A DNA stretch of 64,000 nucleotides from Lactobacillus huangpiensis (GCF_019972815.1 NZ_BPPA01000002.1:186001-250000), one strand, 5' to 3'. Shown: positions 25,878 to 34,937, counted from the first letter of the stretch. Translations and numbers: made by a program. Notes: a model not told the origin generated them from the letters alone.

Positions 25878-27308
25878 GTGAAAATTTACAACACTTTAAC
25901 TAATACTAAAGAAGAATTTAAGCCGATAAACCCAGGTCAGGTAACAATGTATGTTTGTGGACCAACTGTATATAATTATATTCACATTGGTAATGCCAGG
26001 AGCGTTATTGCTTTTGACACCATTAGGCGCTATTTAGAATTTCGCGATTTTAGGGTAAATTTTGTGTCCAATTTTACTGACGTAGACGATAAAATGATCG
26101 CTGAGGCTAAAGCTGAAAATGTTACTGTACCTGAATTAGCTGAGCGTTACATTAAAGCATATCGTGAAGATATTGCAGCTTTAAACGTTAAGCCGGCAAC
26201 TAAAAATCCCCGTGCAACTCACGAAGTCAACGAAATTATTAAATTTATCCAAAAACTGATTTCTAAGGGTTATGCTTATGAGTCAGATGGTGATGTTTAT
26301 TATCGTACCAGAAAATTTAAAAATTATGGTGCTCTTAGCAGCCAAAATCTTGCAGAGCTTGAAGAGGGTGCTTCTGAACATGTTAATGAAGAAGAACAAA
26401 AACGTAAAGAGGACCCAATAGATTTTGCTTTATGGAAAAAGCAAAAGGAACCTGATGAAATAGCTTGGGCTTCTCCTTGGGGCAAGGGCCGTCCCGGTTG
26501 GCATATTGAATGTTCAGTAATGGCTACAAAATATTTAGGTGAAACAATTGATATTCATGGTGGTGGTCAAGATTTGGAATTTCCTCATCATGAAAATGAA
26601 ATTGCTCAAAGTGAAGCAGCAACTGGTAAACCCTTTGTTCACTATTGGATGCATAATGGTTTTGTTACAGTTGGAGCAGATGCAGAAAAAATGTCCAAGT
26701 CATTGCATAACTTTGTGACTGTACATGATTTATTGCAAAAAGTTGATCCACAAGTGTTGCGCTTCTTTATGGCCAGTGTTCAATATAGAAAACAAATTAA
26801 TTATTCGACTGATAATTTAAAACAAGCACAAATTATTTTGCAGAGGTTTAAGAATACTCTTAACAATCTTGAATATCGACTAAAAGATGAAACAGATAGT
26901 GAAAAGTCAGAAATTTTAGACAATAAAATTCAAGAGACACAGCATAAATTTATTAATGCTATGGACGATGACTTTAATGTTCAGAATGCTTTAACTGCCA
27001 TTTACGATTTATTACCGGAAATTAATGCTAATATTAATGCCGAAAATGCTGATAAAGATGCTCTTGACCATTCTGCAGAATTATTGACGAAATGGTTAGC
27101 TATTTTTGGAATAGATGTTCAAAAATTAGTTAATGCTAATAATAAAAGCGACGACAAAAAGGTCCAAGAGCTCATTAAAAAGCGCGAGCAAGCGCGTCAA
27201 AACAAGGACTGGGCACAAAGCGATGCGTTGCGGGATGAACTTAAGCAAATGGGCATTACAGTTGAAGATACACCACAAGGAACAAGGTGGCTACGTGAAT
27301 CAAACTAA
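25878..27308 (+). CDS. cysS: Cysteinyl-tRNA synthetase
   Basis: A 476-residue class I synthetase. The N-terminal [16 protein letters not shown] holds the first zinc Cys and the HIGH motif; HIECSVMA and [15 protein letters not shown] supply the other zinc ligands; [10 protein letters not shown] is the KMSKS loop. The start is GTG 25878 with an AAGG about 14 nt upstream, a weak site. The adjoining gene overlaps its 3' end by 14 nt. The cysE that precedes cysS in Bacillus is absent. Confidence 0.96.
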   Translation: MKIYNTLTNTKEEFKPINPGQVTMYVCGPTVYNYIHIGNARSVIAFDTIRRYLEFRDFRVNFVSNFTDVDDKMIAEAKAENVTVPELAERYIKAYREDIAALNVKPATKNPRATHEVNEIIKFIQKLISKGYAYESDGDVYYRTRKFKNYGALSSQNLAELEEGASEHVNEEEQKRKEDPIDFALWKKQKEPDEIAWASPWGKGRPGWHIECSVMATKYLGETIDIHGGGQDLEFPHHENEIAQSEAATGKPFVHYWMHNGFVTVGADAEKMSKSLHNFVTVHDLLQKVDPQVLRFFMASVQYRKQINYSTDNLKQAQIILQRFKNTLNNLEYRLKDETDSEKSEILDNKIQETQHKFINAMDDDFNVQNALTAIYDLLPEINANINAENADKDALDHSAELLTKWLAIFGIDVQKLVNANNKSDDKKVQELIKKREQARQNKDWAQSDALRDELKQMGITVEDTPQGTRWLRESN

Positions 27309-27738
27309 AAAAATGATAGAAAATGATGTTAATCCGGATACTTTAAATGGGCAAACATTAGCTTATCTGGGAGATGCAGTTTATGAAATCTTTATTAGGA
27401 GACATTTAATTAAATGTGGCATTGTTAAACCCCAAGTCTTGCAAAGAAGAGCTACTCATTATGTGTCGGCCAAAGCGCAGGCAGCATTAATCACTAAGCT
27501 TCAGGAAGATAATTTGCTTACTGAAGATGAAGTAGCAACTTTTCACCGCGGTCGCAATTCGAAAACCTATACTAAAGCAAAAAATACCAGTTTGGCTACT
27601 TATCAGTTATCTACAGGTTTTGAAGCTATTTGGGGTTACTTAGAACTGTTAAACAAAAAAGATCGTATAGAGCAGCTGACCAAATGGTGTATTAAAACTA
27701 TTGAAAATGGGGGCATAGAGGAATATGACTTCAAATGA
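27295..27738 (+). CDS. mrnC: Mini-ribonuclease III
   Basis: A 147-residue RNase III catalytic domain without a dsRNA-binding domain, which matures 23S rRNA ends. [17 protein letters not shown] carries the catalytic acidic residues and [15 protein letters not shown] is a family hallmark. The start is GTG 27295, preceded by AAGGTGG, overlapping cysS by 14 nt. A longer frame extending upstream inside cysS is not credible. It overlaps rlmB by 14 nt, so the three genes are translationally coupled. Confidence 0.92.
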   Translation: MNQTKKMIENDVNPDTLNGQTLAYLGDAVYEIFIRRHLIKCGIVKPQVLQRRATHYVSAKAQAALITKLQEDNLLTEDEVATFHRGRNSKTYTKAKNTSLATYQLSTGFEAIWGYLELLNKKDRIEQLTKWCIKTIENGGIEEYDFK

Positions 27739-28480
27739 CAAAGATTTTGTTTTTGGCAGGCATGCGGGACTGGATTATTTAAAAACTCAAGATGCCGATC
27801 ATATCAACAAAATATTTTTACAGCAGGGCATTAAAGAAAATTTTGCGAGTCAGGTATTTACCTTAGCTAAGCAGAAGGGGTTAATTGTCCAAACGGTACC
27901 CAAAAACAAATTAGATAAATTGGTTCAAGGTGGAAATCATCAAGGATTAGTTTTAACGGTAGCTAGTTTTGAATATGCCGATCTGGATCAACTGCTAGAT
28001 CAATTTGACCACAGCAATCACGAACCGTTTTTACTGATGCTTGATTCAATTGAAGATCCTCATAATTTGGGCTCTATTTTGAGAACAGCAGATGCCACTG
28101 GAGTTGACGGCATTATCATTCCTAAAAGAAGAGCTAGCGGGTTAACTTCTGTTGTAGCTAAAACTTCAACTGGAGCAATTGATTATGTGCCAGTAGCAAG
28201 GGTAAATAATCTGGTACAAACTGCGAAAATATTGAAAAAACGTGGCTATTGGCTTTTTGGTACTGATATGACAGGTACAGATTATCGGCAGTGGGACAGT
28301 AATGGCAAAACTGTCTTGGTAATCGGCAATGAAGGTAAAGGAATTTCACGTCTTCTTAAAGAGCAGATGGATCAAATGCTGACTTTACCTATGGTGGGCC
28401 ATGTGCAATCACTGAACGCTAGTGTTGCGACGGGTGTTTTGCTTTATCAGATGCTTAACAGCCGCAATCCTCTTAAATAG
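27725..28480 (+). CDS. rlmB: 23S rRNA (guanosine-2'-O-)-methyltransferase RlmB
   Basis: A 251-residue SpoU/TrmH-family methyltransferase with a trefoil knot. It has an N-terminal substrate-binding domain (FVFGRHAGLDYL), motif 1 DPHNLGSILRTADATG, motif 2 LVIGNEGKGIS and motif 3 LNASVATGVLLYQML. It methylates G2251 in the peptidyl-transferase loop of 23S rRNA. The gene order cysS-mrnC-rlmB is the Bacillus order, which supports RlmB over other TrmH paralogues. Confidence 0.93.
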   Translation: MTSNDKDFVFGRHAGLDYLKTQDADHINKIFLQQGIKENFASQVFTLAKQKGLIVQTVPKNKLDKLVQGGNHQGLVLTVASFEYADLDQLLDQFDHSNHEPFLLMLDSIEDPHNLGSILRTADATGVDGIIIPKRRASGLTSVVAKTSTGAIDYVPVARVNNLVQTAKILKKRGYWLFGTDMTGTDYRQWDSNGKTVLVIGNEGKGISRLLKEQMDQMLTLPMVGHVQSLNASVATGVLLYQMLNSRNPLK

Positions 28481-28487
28481 TTTTTCT

Positions 28488-28516
28488 TACACTCTGATTA
28501 ATCAGAGTGTATTTTT
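28488..28516 (+). terminator. Intrinsic terminator of the cysS-mrnC-rlmB operon
   Basis: A perfect 24-nt palindrome (TACACTCTGATT and its complement) is followed by five T residues, 8 nt after rlmB. Confidence 0.93.
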
Positions 28517-28690
28517 GTTGCCAAATAAAGTAATATTCTCTTTTTAATTTAATGCGGTTTTAACAAATTTAGTTTTTTGTTGCAGCCGAGCTAACAGTAA
28601 AAAATAGTTGCTGAGTTTGAACTTAGGTTCGATTTTTGGGCTTATTTAGTTACTGTATTCTTCAATAAAAATTTAAATAGGAGAAATCAA

Positions 28691-29266
28691 ATGAAGAATA
28701 CTGAAATAAATATTAAAAGTGAGGCGGAACTTATTAGGCAAATAAAAAATGGTGAGGATGAAGCTATATTAGATTTGTGTTTTCTTTATAAACCATTGAT
28801 TAACAAGGTGAAGAATTTGTATCATGTTCGCTATTATGACTGTCAAGATTGGGAACAAGATGCAATGATTATTTGTCATGCTTCCGCAATAAGTTTTGAC
28901 TTAAATAAAGGAAAATTTGGCAGTTATTTTAAAACACGTTTGATTAACCATGCACGTTCACTCGTAAGGTATGATAATGCCTATCGCCGGCAGGCTTTGA
29001 AGCAATCCGTTTCGTTAGAAACAGCTAAGAAAAACAATTTATTGCCTTTAGATAAATCATTTGTTTCTATACCGGAAATTCCTTTAAGTGAGAATATTGC
29101 AATTTTAACGGGCAGGTTGTCTCATTTGGAGACCAATGCATTATTAATAGGACTTGGCGTAATAGAACAAAAAGAAGTTATCCAAAAATTAAAAATTAGT
29201 AAATTAACCTTATCAAGAGCGCGTTCACGACTCGTGCAGAAAATGCGTCAAACACTCCTCAATTAG
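28691..29266 (+). CDS. Sigma-70 family factor, SigH/ComX-like
   Basis: A 191-residue sigma factor. Region 2 is visible: the core-binding part LCFLYKPLINKVKNL, the acidic DCQDWEQDAMI, and the -10 recognition part FDLNKGKFGSYFKTRLINHA. A weak region 4 helix-turn-helix ends the protein (EQKEVIQKLKISKLTLSRA). It sits between rlmB and rpmG-secE-nusG, exactly where sigH lies in Bacillus, so it is the lactobacillar SigH/ComX orthologue. That factor is tied to late competence genes in streptococci and lactobacilli. yacP, which lies between rlmB and sigH in Bacillus, is missing. Confidence 0.83.
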   Translation: MKNTEINIKSEAELIRQIKNGEDEAILDLCFLYKPLINKVKNLYHVRYYDCQDWEQDAMIICHASAISFDLNKGKFGSYFKTRLINHARSLVRYDNAYRRQALKQSVSLETAKKNNLLPLDKSFVSIPEIPLSENIAILTGRLSHLETNALLIGLGVIEQKEVIQKLKISKLTLSRARSRLVQKMRQTLLN

Positions 29267-29277
29267 TATTTTTGTAG

Positions 29278-29303
29278 TTGACATCTGGAAATTGCGGTAT
29301 AAT
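29278..29303 (+). promoter_or_regulatory. Promoter boxes upstream of the 72-residue protein gene
   Basis: TTGACA (29278-29283) and TATAAT (29298-29303) are both perfect hexamers but only 14 nt apart, shorter than the usual 16-18. The -10 carries a TGCGG extension. Either it works as an extended -10 promoter or the TTGACA is fortuitous. Confidence 0.5.
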
Positions 29304-29338
29304 GGGTCTTGTAGAATAAATTTTAGGAGGTAGTTAAG

Positions 29339-29557
29339 ATGGCTGATGAAGTTATGAAGACTGCATTGTTAGATCGTCACATGAAAGAAGTTTTTGACTG
29401 GAGTGATTCAGATCTTCCAGTTAGAGATGCCCTTTGGGATTATTTTATGGAAAAGAATGGCAGAGACACCATTAAAACGGAAGAAGCTATGCTTCCATTC
29501 CTGAAAGACTCTGACGATAAAATCGAATCCTTCGTTAATGAAAATCTTAAGAAGTAA
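29339..29557 (+). CDS. Conserved-looking acidic protein of 72 residues, unknown function
   Basis: [20 protein letters not shown] is followed by [22 protein letters not shown] and a charged C-terminus; it is acidic, soluble and probably helical. The ribosome site TAGGAGG and clean terminator suggest a well-expressed monocistronic gene. I do not recognise a domain. It lies between the sigma factor and rpmG, a spot with no counterpart in Bacillus. Confidence 0.75.
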   Translation: MADEVMKTALLDRHMKEVFDWSDSDLPVRDALWDYFMEKNGRDTIKTEEAMLPFLKDSDDKIESFVNENLKK

Positions 29558-29615
29558 ATCCGACTAATACAATGTTCTACGCACTGTGGTCACGCATTTG
29601 TTTGGCTACTACAAA

Positions 29616-29650
29616 GGCAGTTGCTTGAATGAGCAACTGCTTTTGTTTTG
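29616..29650 (+). terminator. Intrinsic terminator after the 72-residue protein gene
   Basis: GCAGTTGCT pairs with AGCAACTGC around TGAATG, followed by TTTTGTTTT. Confidence 0.9.
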
Positions 29651-29735
29651 TAATAATTAAGTTTGCAAATAATTATTAAATTAATTGCTTAAGTTAGCCA
29701 TTTTTGCTAAAATACAATAGTTTGGAAGTGAGATT

Positions 29736-29885
29736 ATGGCAGTGAAAAAAGCATCATTAGCTTGCAGCATCTGCGGCTCTCGTAATTACTCAATCGCTGC
29801 AAGTAAGAATCGCACTCAGCGACTAGAATTAAAAAAATTTTGTAAACACTGTGGTAAAATGACGTTACATAAAGAAACGAGGTAA
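29736..29885 (+). CDS. rpmG: 50S ribosomal protein L33
   Basis: A 49-residue protein read directly from ATG 29736: [49 protein letters not shown]. Cys10, Cys13, Cys36 and Cys39 make the zinc ribbon, so this is the zinc-binding C+ form. TGGAAGTGAG precedes the start. secE starts 2 nt after the stop, in the conserved rpmG-secE-nusG order. Confidence 0.94.
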   Translation: MAVKKASLACSICGSRNYSIAASKNRTQRLELKKFCKHCGKMTLHKETR

Positions 29886-29887
29886 TT

Positions 29888-30058
29888 ATGGTTAAATTCT
29901 TTAAGAGTGTAGTTGAGGAAATGAAGCTGGTTACTTGGCCAACAGCAAAACAAAACCGTCACGACACCGGAATCGTAATTGTTTCTTCAATTTTGTTTGC
30001 TGCATATTTAGGGCTACTTGATCTGTTGTTGACTAATGTTACACAAATAGTTATGTAA
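29888..30058 (+). CDS. secE: Preprotein translocase subunit SecE
   Basis: A 56-residue protein from ATG 29888: MVKFFKSVVEEMKLVTWPTA, KQNRHDTGIVIVSSILFAAY, then LGLLDLLLTNVTQIVM. It has the conserved amphipathic helix with EMKLVTWP and a single C-terminal membrane helix, the Firmicute short form of SecE. It clamps SecY in the translocon. The ribosome site ACGAGG overlaps the rpmG stop, so the two are coupled. Confidence 0.94.
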   Translation: MVKFFKSVVEEMKLVTWPTAKQNRHDTGIVIVSSILFAAYLGLLDLLLTNVTQIVM

Positions 30059-30081
30059 TAGCACAGTTTTTTAATTTGTGA

Positions 30082-30127
30082 TACAATAATATTAATTAGA
30101 AAGTCCTCTGGAGCAGAGGCTTTTTTG
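30082..30127 (+). terminator. Short leader with intrinsic terminator between secE and nusG
   Basis: CCTCTG pairs with CAGAGG (30105-30119) and runs into CTTTTTT. A -10-like TACAAT at 30082-30087 lies just before it. The hairpin either ends the rpmG-secE transcript or works as an attenuator for nusG, whose start is 32 nt downstream. Confidence 0.72.
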
Positions 30128-30158
30128 TTTGCCAAAAATATAAGGAGAATACGTAATA

Positions 30159-30707
30159 ATGGTAGAAACTACTAAAAAGCAATGGTATGTCCTTCATACT
30201 TATTCAGGTTATGAAGACAAGGTCAAATCAGACTTGCTGTCGCGAGCTCAAAGTATGGGGATGCAAGACTATATTTTTCGAGTAATGGTTCCTGAACAGG
30301 AAAAGATTGAAAAGGTAAATAACAAGAAAAAAGAAGTCGAAGAAAAGATCTTCCCAGGTTATGTTTTAGTTGAAATGGTAATGACTGATGAAAGCTGGTT
30401 TGTTGTGCGGAACACACCAAATGTAACTGGATTTGTTGGTTCGCATGGTGGTGGTTCTAAGCCATCCCCACTTTTAGAAGACGAGGTTAACAGGCTTTTA
30501 CGTCAACAAGGCGAACCTGCTAAAAGACCGCAAATTGACTTTGAAATTGGTGAAACTGTTACGATCATTGATGGAGCCTTTAACGGTGTTGAAGGAAAAA
30601 TTACTGAAATTCAACCTGATAAATATAAATTGTTTGTTTCCGTTGACATGTTTGGTCGTGCTACCACAACTGAGCTTGATTATGATCAAGTAAAGAAAAT
30701 TAGTTAG
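30159..30707 (+). CDS. nusG: Transcription termination/antitermination protein NusG
   Basis: A 182-residue protein. The NGN domain (WYVLHTYSGYEDKVKSDL, then IFPGYVLVEMVM) binds RNA polymerase, and the C-terminal KOW domain (GETVTIIDGAFNGVEGKI) binds ribosomal S10 or Rho. It couples transcription to translation and stimulates pausing. The start ATG follows ATAAGGAGAA. It precedes rplK as in nearly all Firmicutes. Confidence 0.97.
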   Translation: MVETTKKQWYVLHTYSGYEDKVKSDLLSRAQSMGMQDYIFRVMVPEQEKIEKVNNKKKEVEEKIFPGYVLVEMVMTDESWFVVRNTPNVTGFVGSHGGGSKPSPLLEDEVNRLLRQQGEPAKRPQIDFEIGETVTIIDGAFNGVEGKITEIQPDKYKLFVSVDMFGRATTTELDYDQVKKIS

Positions 30708-30721
30708 TAATAAGTCATTTA

Positions 30722-30750
30722 TTGCAAAATTACTAAATCGATGATAATAT
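30722..30750 (+). promoter_or_regulatory. Probable rplKA promoter
   Basis: TTGCAA (30722-30727), 17 nt, TAATAT (30745-30750), about 20 nt before the structured rplK leader. Confidence 0.55.
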
Positions 30751-30770
30751 ATTAAAGTACTTTTATTATT

Positions 30771-30808
30771 GTGGGAGGAAAAGTAGGTAACTTTTCCATT
30801 TTAACCAC
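30771..30808 (+). promoter_or_regulatory. L1-type mRNA leader motif upstream of rplK
   Basis: GTGGGAG is followed by a hairpin (GGAAAAGT/ACTTTTCC) and closed by ACCAC, forming the compact element found ahead of rplK in Firmicutes, where ribosomal protein L1 binds its own message. A second copy lies before rplA. The structure is visible; L1 binding is established for the family, not shown here. Confidence 0.65.
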
Positions 30809-30833
30809 GCACGGAATCAAGGAGGTTTTGACC

Positions 30834-31259
30834 GTGGCAAAGAAAGTTATAAATGTTGTTAAATTACAAATACCAGCTGGTGCTGCAACACCTGCTCCTC
30901 CAGTTGGTCCAGCTTTAGGTCAAGCTGGTATTAACATTGTTGGCTTTACTAAGGACTTCAATGCTAGAACTGCTGACCAAAAGGGCATGATTATTCCTGT
31001 AGTCATCACAGTATACGAAGATCGTTCATTCGAATTCGTAACTAAGACTCCACCAGCTCCAGTACTTTTGAAGCAGGCTGCTAAGATTGACAAGGCATCC
31101 GGTGAACCAAACACCAAGAAAGTTGGTAAGGTTACCAAGGATCAAGTTAAGGAAATTGCTGAAACTAAGATGAAGGACCTTAACGCTGCTGATGTCGAAG
31201 CTGCTATGCGGATGATCGAAGGTACTGCTAGAAGCATGGGTATCGAAGTCGAAGACTAA
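30834..31259 (+). CDS. rplK: 50S ribosomal protein L11
   Basis: A 141-residue L11 of the GTPase-associated centre. It reads [20 protein letters not shown], with [14 protein letters not shown] and the C-terminal rRNA-binding domain ending [14 protein letters not shown]. The start is GTG 30834 behind AAGGAGG, which gives the standard length. A longer frame from 30771 would translate the leader and is rejected. Confidence 0.97.
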   Translation: MAKKVINVVKLQIPAGAATPAPPVGPALGQAGINIVGFTKDFNARTADQKGMIIPVVITVYEDRSFEFVTKTPPAPVLLKQAAKIDKASGEPNTKKVGKVTKDQVKEIAETKMKDLNAADVEAAMRMIEGTARSMGIEVED

Positions 31260-31282
31260 TCCTGTTATTTATAACAATTTAG

Positions 31283-31310
31283 GTGGGAGAGCTTTAGCTC
31301 GCTTGACCAC
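31283..31310 (+). promoter_or_regulatory. Second L1-type motif between rplK and rplA
   Basis: GTGGGAG, then GAGCT/AGCTC hairpin, then ACCAC: the same layout as the element before rplK, placed 20 nt before the rplA start. It likely allows L1 to control its own translation. Confidence 0.6.
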
Positions 31311-31329
31311 ATATTAAGGAGGAAATCAC

Positions 31330-32022
31330 ATGCCAAAGCATGGTAAAAAATATTTAGAAGCTGCTAAAAAAGTAGATTCAAAGAAATTATATTCAGTTGC
31401 TGAAGCAATGAAGTTAGTTAAAGAAACTTCATACGCAGGCTTTGATGCTTCAGTTGAAGTTTCATACAATTTGAGCGTTGACCCTAAACAAGCAGACCAA
31501 CAAATTCGTGGCTCACTGGTTTTGCCTAATGGTACTGGTAAGACACAAAAAGTTATTGTATTTGCTGAGGGTCCTCAAGCTGAACAAGCTAAGGCTGCTG
31601 GTGCTGATGAAGTTGGTTCTGACGACTTAGTTGAAAAAGTACAGAACGGTTACTTAGACTTTGATGTTGTTGTTGCTACACCAACAATGATGGCAAAAGT
31701 TGGTCGTTTAGGTCGTGTACTTGGACCTAAAGGTTTAATGCCAAACCCTAAGACTGGTACCGTTACAATGGATATTGAAAAAGCCGTTAAGAACGTAAAA
31801 GCTGGTCAAGTTGAATACCGTGTTGACCGTCAAGCTGCTATTCATGCTGCTATTGGTAAAGTTTCATTTACTGATGAGCAATTAATTGAAAACTTTGATG
31901 CATTGCGTGACGTTATTTTACGTGCGCGTCCATCTGCTGCTAAAGGTCAATACATTAAGAGTGTTGCTGTAGCTGCAACCTTTGGACCTGGGATTAAACT
32001 TGATCCATTAAATCTGGACTAA
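31330..32022 (+). CDS. rplA: 50S ribosomal protein L1
   Basis: A 230-residue L1 of the ribosome stalk. The family blocks are [20 protein letters not shown] and the flanking [20 protein letters not shown]. It binds 23S rRNA and, in this operon, the leader motifs described. AAGGAGGAAATC precedes ATG. rplK and rplA form one operon, closed by a terminator after rplA rather than continuing to rplJ. Confidence 0.97.
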   Translation: MPKHGKKYLEAAKKVDSKKLYSVAEAMKLVKETSYAGFDASVEVSYNLSVDPKQADQQIRGSLVLPNGTGKTQKVIVFAEGPQAEQAKAAGADEVGSDDLVEKVQNGYLDFDVVVATPTMMAKVGRLGRVLGPKGLMPNPKTGTVTMDIEKAVKNVKAGQVEYRVDRQAAIHAAIGKVSFTDEQLIENFDALRDVILRARPSAAKGQYIKSVAVAATFGPGIKLDPLNLD

Positions 32023-32038
32023 AATTGAACAATTAATT

Positions 32039-32074
32039 AAAGCAACTTTGCCGATTAAGCAGGTTGCTTTTTTT
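32039..32074 (+). terminator. Intrinsic terminator of rplKA
   Basis: AAAGCAAC pairs with GTTGCTTT across a 16-nt loop, followed by T residues. Confidence 0.85.
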
Positions 32075-32163
32075 ATCTATTTACGAGTATTTATGATTGG
32101 TCAAAGGTAAAAGTTTTGATAAACTAGAGCTAAATTTTATTTGTTTAATTGAGGGAATTTTAT

Positions 32164-33030
32164 ATGAAAAAAAGTAATTTAGGCAGACTGCTGACATTAA
32201 TATTATTTATGTCCCTATTTTTGGCAGGTTGCAGTCAAAACCGAGAAAAAATTACTATTGTTGGCTCCAGTGCCTTACAACCTTTAATAGAACAAGCTGG
32301 TAATGACTATCACTTAGCCCACATGAGCAGCAACATTGTAGTTCAGGGTGGAGGATCCGGTACTGGTTTAAGTCAAGTTCAAGCCGGAGCCGTTGAAGTA
32401 GGCACTTCAGATGTTTATGCTGAGACCCAAAAGGGTATTGATGCAAAAAAATTAGAAGATTATCCTGTGGCAGTAGTTGGTATTGTGCCAATTGCAAACA
32501 AGGGTGTCGGAGTTAAAAATTTATCTACTAAACAACTTTCTGATATTTTTACTGGTAAAATTAAAAATTGGCGTCAAGTGGGTGGCAAAAATCAGTCAAT
32601 TATTGTGATCAACCGTTCTCGTGGGAGTGGTACGCGATCGACATTTGAGGACTTGGTTCTAAATGGAAAAGAAGCAATTAATTCTCAAGAACAGGATTCA
32701 AATGGAACTGTCAAAAAAATTGTCAATTCTACACCGGGTACTATTTCTTATATTTCTTTTCCTTATGCTAATGACCAAAATATTCAAAAAATAAGTATAA
32801 ATAACGTTCAACCAGATAATAGAAACATACCTACGAACAAGTGGCCACTTTGGTCTTATGAGCATATGTATACAAAAGGCAAACCGAATAAGCCTACTGC
32901 AGCTTTTATTAAATACGTATTGAGTAAAAAAGTTCAAAAAGATTTAGTTCCTAAAATTGGCTATATAAGTGTACATGAAATGAAAGTTTCGCGTGATAGT
33001 CAAAATAAAATTACGAAGATAGGTAAATAA
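32164..33030 (+). CDS. pstS: Phosphate ABC transporter substrate-binding lipoprotein
   Basis: A 288-residue surface lipoprotein. The signal sequence ends in the lipobox LAGC, so the mature Cys is lipid-anchored. IVGSSALQPL, VQGGGSGTGLSQVQAGAVEV and RSRGSGTRSTF are the phosphate-binding loops of PstS. It delivers phosphate to PstCA. ATG 32164 follows GAGGGAA; an in-frame TTG at 32149 lacks a site. It heads the operon pstS-C-A-B-B-phoU. No Pho-box repeat was recognised upstream. Confidence 0.95.
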   Translation: MKKSNLGRLLTLILFMSLFLAGCSQNREKITIVGSSALQPLIEQAGNDYHLAHMSSNIVVQGGGSGTGLSQVQAGAVEVGTSDVYAETQKGIDAKKLEDYPVAVVGIVPIANKGVGVKNLSTKQLSDIFTGKIKNWRQVGGKNQSIIVINRSRGSGTRSTFEDLVLNGKEAINSQEQDSNGTVKKIVNSTPGTISYISFPYANDQNIQKISINNVQPDNRNIPTNKWPLWSYEHMYTKGKPNKPTAAFIKYVLSKKVQKDLVPKIGYISVHEMKVSRDSQNKITKIGK

Positions 33031-33031
33031 A

Positions 33032-34024
33032 ATGGCAAAAAAAGAACAAGATTTACAACAAGTTGTTGAGAATGCTCTTGCCGAACAAAAAGTACCGCAT
33101 GTTAAGTTTAAAGGTATTGATCCCAAAAATATTGATGTTGATCGCTTAACTAAACCATCAAAAGAAACACGACAAGAATGGTGGGGCAGAGGATTAACAT
33201 TTTTGGCAATTATATTAATAGGAATATTAATAGTTGCAATCATTGGTTTTGTTGGCATGCATGGTTTAGCAACTTTTATTGATAATAAAGTGAACATTTT
33301 CCATTTTCTGTTTTCTACTGACTGGAATCCTAATGCTGGTAAAAACCATGTGGGTGCTGCAGCAATGATTGTAACTTCATTTGCTGTAACACTTTTGGCT
33401 GCTTTGATTGCAACACCGTTTTCGATTGCAGTTGCTTTATTCATGACAGAATATGAATCGGGTAAGAGAGTGCAGTTACTGCAATCCGTAATGGAGCTTT
33501 TAGTAGGTATTCCTTCTGTAGTTTATGGCTTTATTGGCTTAATGGTAGTTGTTCCAGCTGTTAGAACTATTTTTGGTGGAACAGGTTTTGGCATCTTAAC
33601 TGCCACATTGATACTTTTTGTAATGGTTCTGCCCACAATTACTTCTCTTACTGTTGATGCGTTTAAAGCTATTCCCAAAGATTTGCGAAAGTCTTCAGCA
33701 GCACTTGGTGCGACGAAATGGCAGACTATATATCACGTTGTGCTGAGAGCAGCTCGCTCACGTATTATGACAGCCGTTATTTTCGGTATGGCTCGCGCTT
33801 TTGGTGAAGCTTTAGCTGTACAAATGGCAATCGGAAATGCAGTATTAATGCCATATAACCTCGTTAGCCCAGCAGCAACATTAACCAGTCAGTTGACAAG
33901 TCAAATGGGTAATACTGTTATGGGTACTTTGCCGAACAATTCATTATGGTCTTTGGCACTTTTGTTATTAATTATGTCACTGGTATTTAATTTCTTGGTA
34001 CATTTAATTGGAAAGAAGAGTTAG
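33032..34024 (+). CDS. pstC: Phosphate ABC transporter permease PstC
   Basis: A 330-residue inner-membrane permease with six helices and the cytoplasmic EAA-type loop (RKSSAALGATKWQTIYHVVL) that contacts PstB. FGEALAVQMAIGNA is a typical PstC segment. A charged N-terminal extension of about 55 residues precedes the first helix, a common feature in lactobacilli. It starts 1 nt after pstS. Confidence 0.95.
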   Translation: MAKKEQDLQQVVENALAEQKVPHVKFKGIDPKNIDVDRLTKPSKETRQEWWGRGLTFLAIILIGILIVAIIGFVGMHGLATFIDNKVNIFHFLFSTDWNPNAGKNHVGAAAMIVTSFAVTLLAALIATPFSIAVALFMTEYESGKRVQLLQSVMELLVGIPSVVYGFIGLMVVVPAVRTIFGGTGFGILTATLILFVMVLPTITSLTVDAFKAIPKDLRKSSAALGATKWQTIYHVVLRAARSRIMTAVIFGMARAFGEALAVQMAIGNAVLMPYNLVSPAATLTSQLTSQMGNTVMGTLPNNSLWSLALLLLIMSLVFNFLVHLIGKKS

Positions 34025-34031
34025 TAGTATT

Positions 34032-34925
34032 ATGAACGCAAAAAAAACAAATAGAATTGCTACTGGCGTAATTTATTTCTTAGTCGGAATCGTTGTACTT
34101 CTTTTGGTTGGTATTCTTGGTAATATCTTAGTTTCGGGATTACCGCATTTATCGTGGCATTTCTTGAGTTCAGAATCATCCTCTTTTGAAGCAGGCGGTG
34201 GAATTAGAGACCAATTATTTAATTCTATCTATCTTTTATTACTTACCTTACTAATTTCTATGCCAATTGCACTCGGTGCTGCCATTTATTTAGCCGAATA
34301 TGCTCCTGATAACTGGTTCACTCAGTTAATCAGAACCACGATTGAAATTTTGAGCTCTTTACCTTCAATAGTTGTTGGTCTGTTTGGCTATCTTTTATTT
34401 GTGGTTCAGTTCGGATTTGGCTTTTCAATTCTCGCAGGCGCTTTAGCACTAACTTTTTTCAACTTGCCAACTCTTACTAGTAATATTGAAGAAGCCATTA
34501 AAGGTGTTCCTCAAACCCAAAGAGAAGCTGGCTGGGCTCTGGGCTTATCTAATTGGAAGACCATCCACGGCATTGTATTGCCAGCAGCCCTGCCAGGAAT
34601 AATTACTGGTGTTATTTTGAGCGCTGGGCGTGTTTTTGGTGAAGCTGCAGCTTTGATTTATACCGCAGGTCAAAGTGGTTCAACGGTTGATTATTCTAAC
34701 TGGAATATGTTCAGTCCTACTAGTTTTTTGAATGTAATGCGTCCAGCAGAAACGCTAGCTGTACATATTTGGAAAGTAAATACTGAGGGGATAATTCCAG
34801 ATGTGAATGTGGTTTCAGCTGCCACTTCTGCTTTGCTAGTCATTGTTGTCATTATCTTTAACTTCGGTGCTAGAGCGTTGGGAAACTGGATCTATAAACG
34901 GCTTACTGCCGCAAGAATAAAGTAA
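34032..34925 (+). CDS. pstA: Phosphate ABC transporter permease PstA
   Basis: A 297-residue permease, partner of PstC. GGIRDQLFNSIYLLLLTLL, the LPSIVVGLFGYLLFV segment and the EAA loop QTQREAGWALGLSNWKTIHG are characteristic. I start at ATG 34032 (MNAKKTNRIA), 7 nt after pstC with GAAAGAAGAG upstream. The in-frame TTG at 34008 would overlap pstC and is less likely. Confidence 0.95.
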   Translation: MNAKKTNRIATGVIYFLVGIVVLLLVGILGNILVSGLPHLSWHFLSSESSSFEAGGGIRDQLFNSIYLLLLTLLISMPIALGAAIYLAEYAPDNWFTQLIRTTIEILSSLPSIVVGLFGYLLFVVQFGFGFSILAGALALTFFNLPTLTSNIEEAIKGVPQTQREAGWALGLSNWKTIHGIVLPAALPGIITGVILSAGRVFGEAAALIYTAGQSGSTVDYSNWNMFSPTSFLNVMRPAETLAVHIWKVNTEGIIPDVNVVSAATSALLVIVVIIFNFGARALGNWIYKRLTAARIK

Positions 34926-34937
34926 AGGGAGGTTCTT

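Noticed and set aside
30771-30833. 21 extra N-terminal residues on L11
   Set aside because: They translate the L1-type leader; GTG 30834 behind AAGGAGG gives the universal L11 length.
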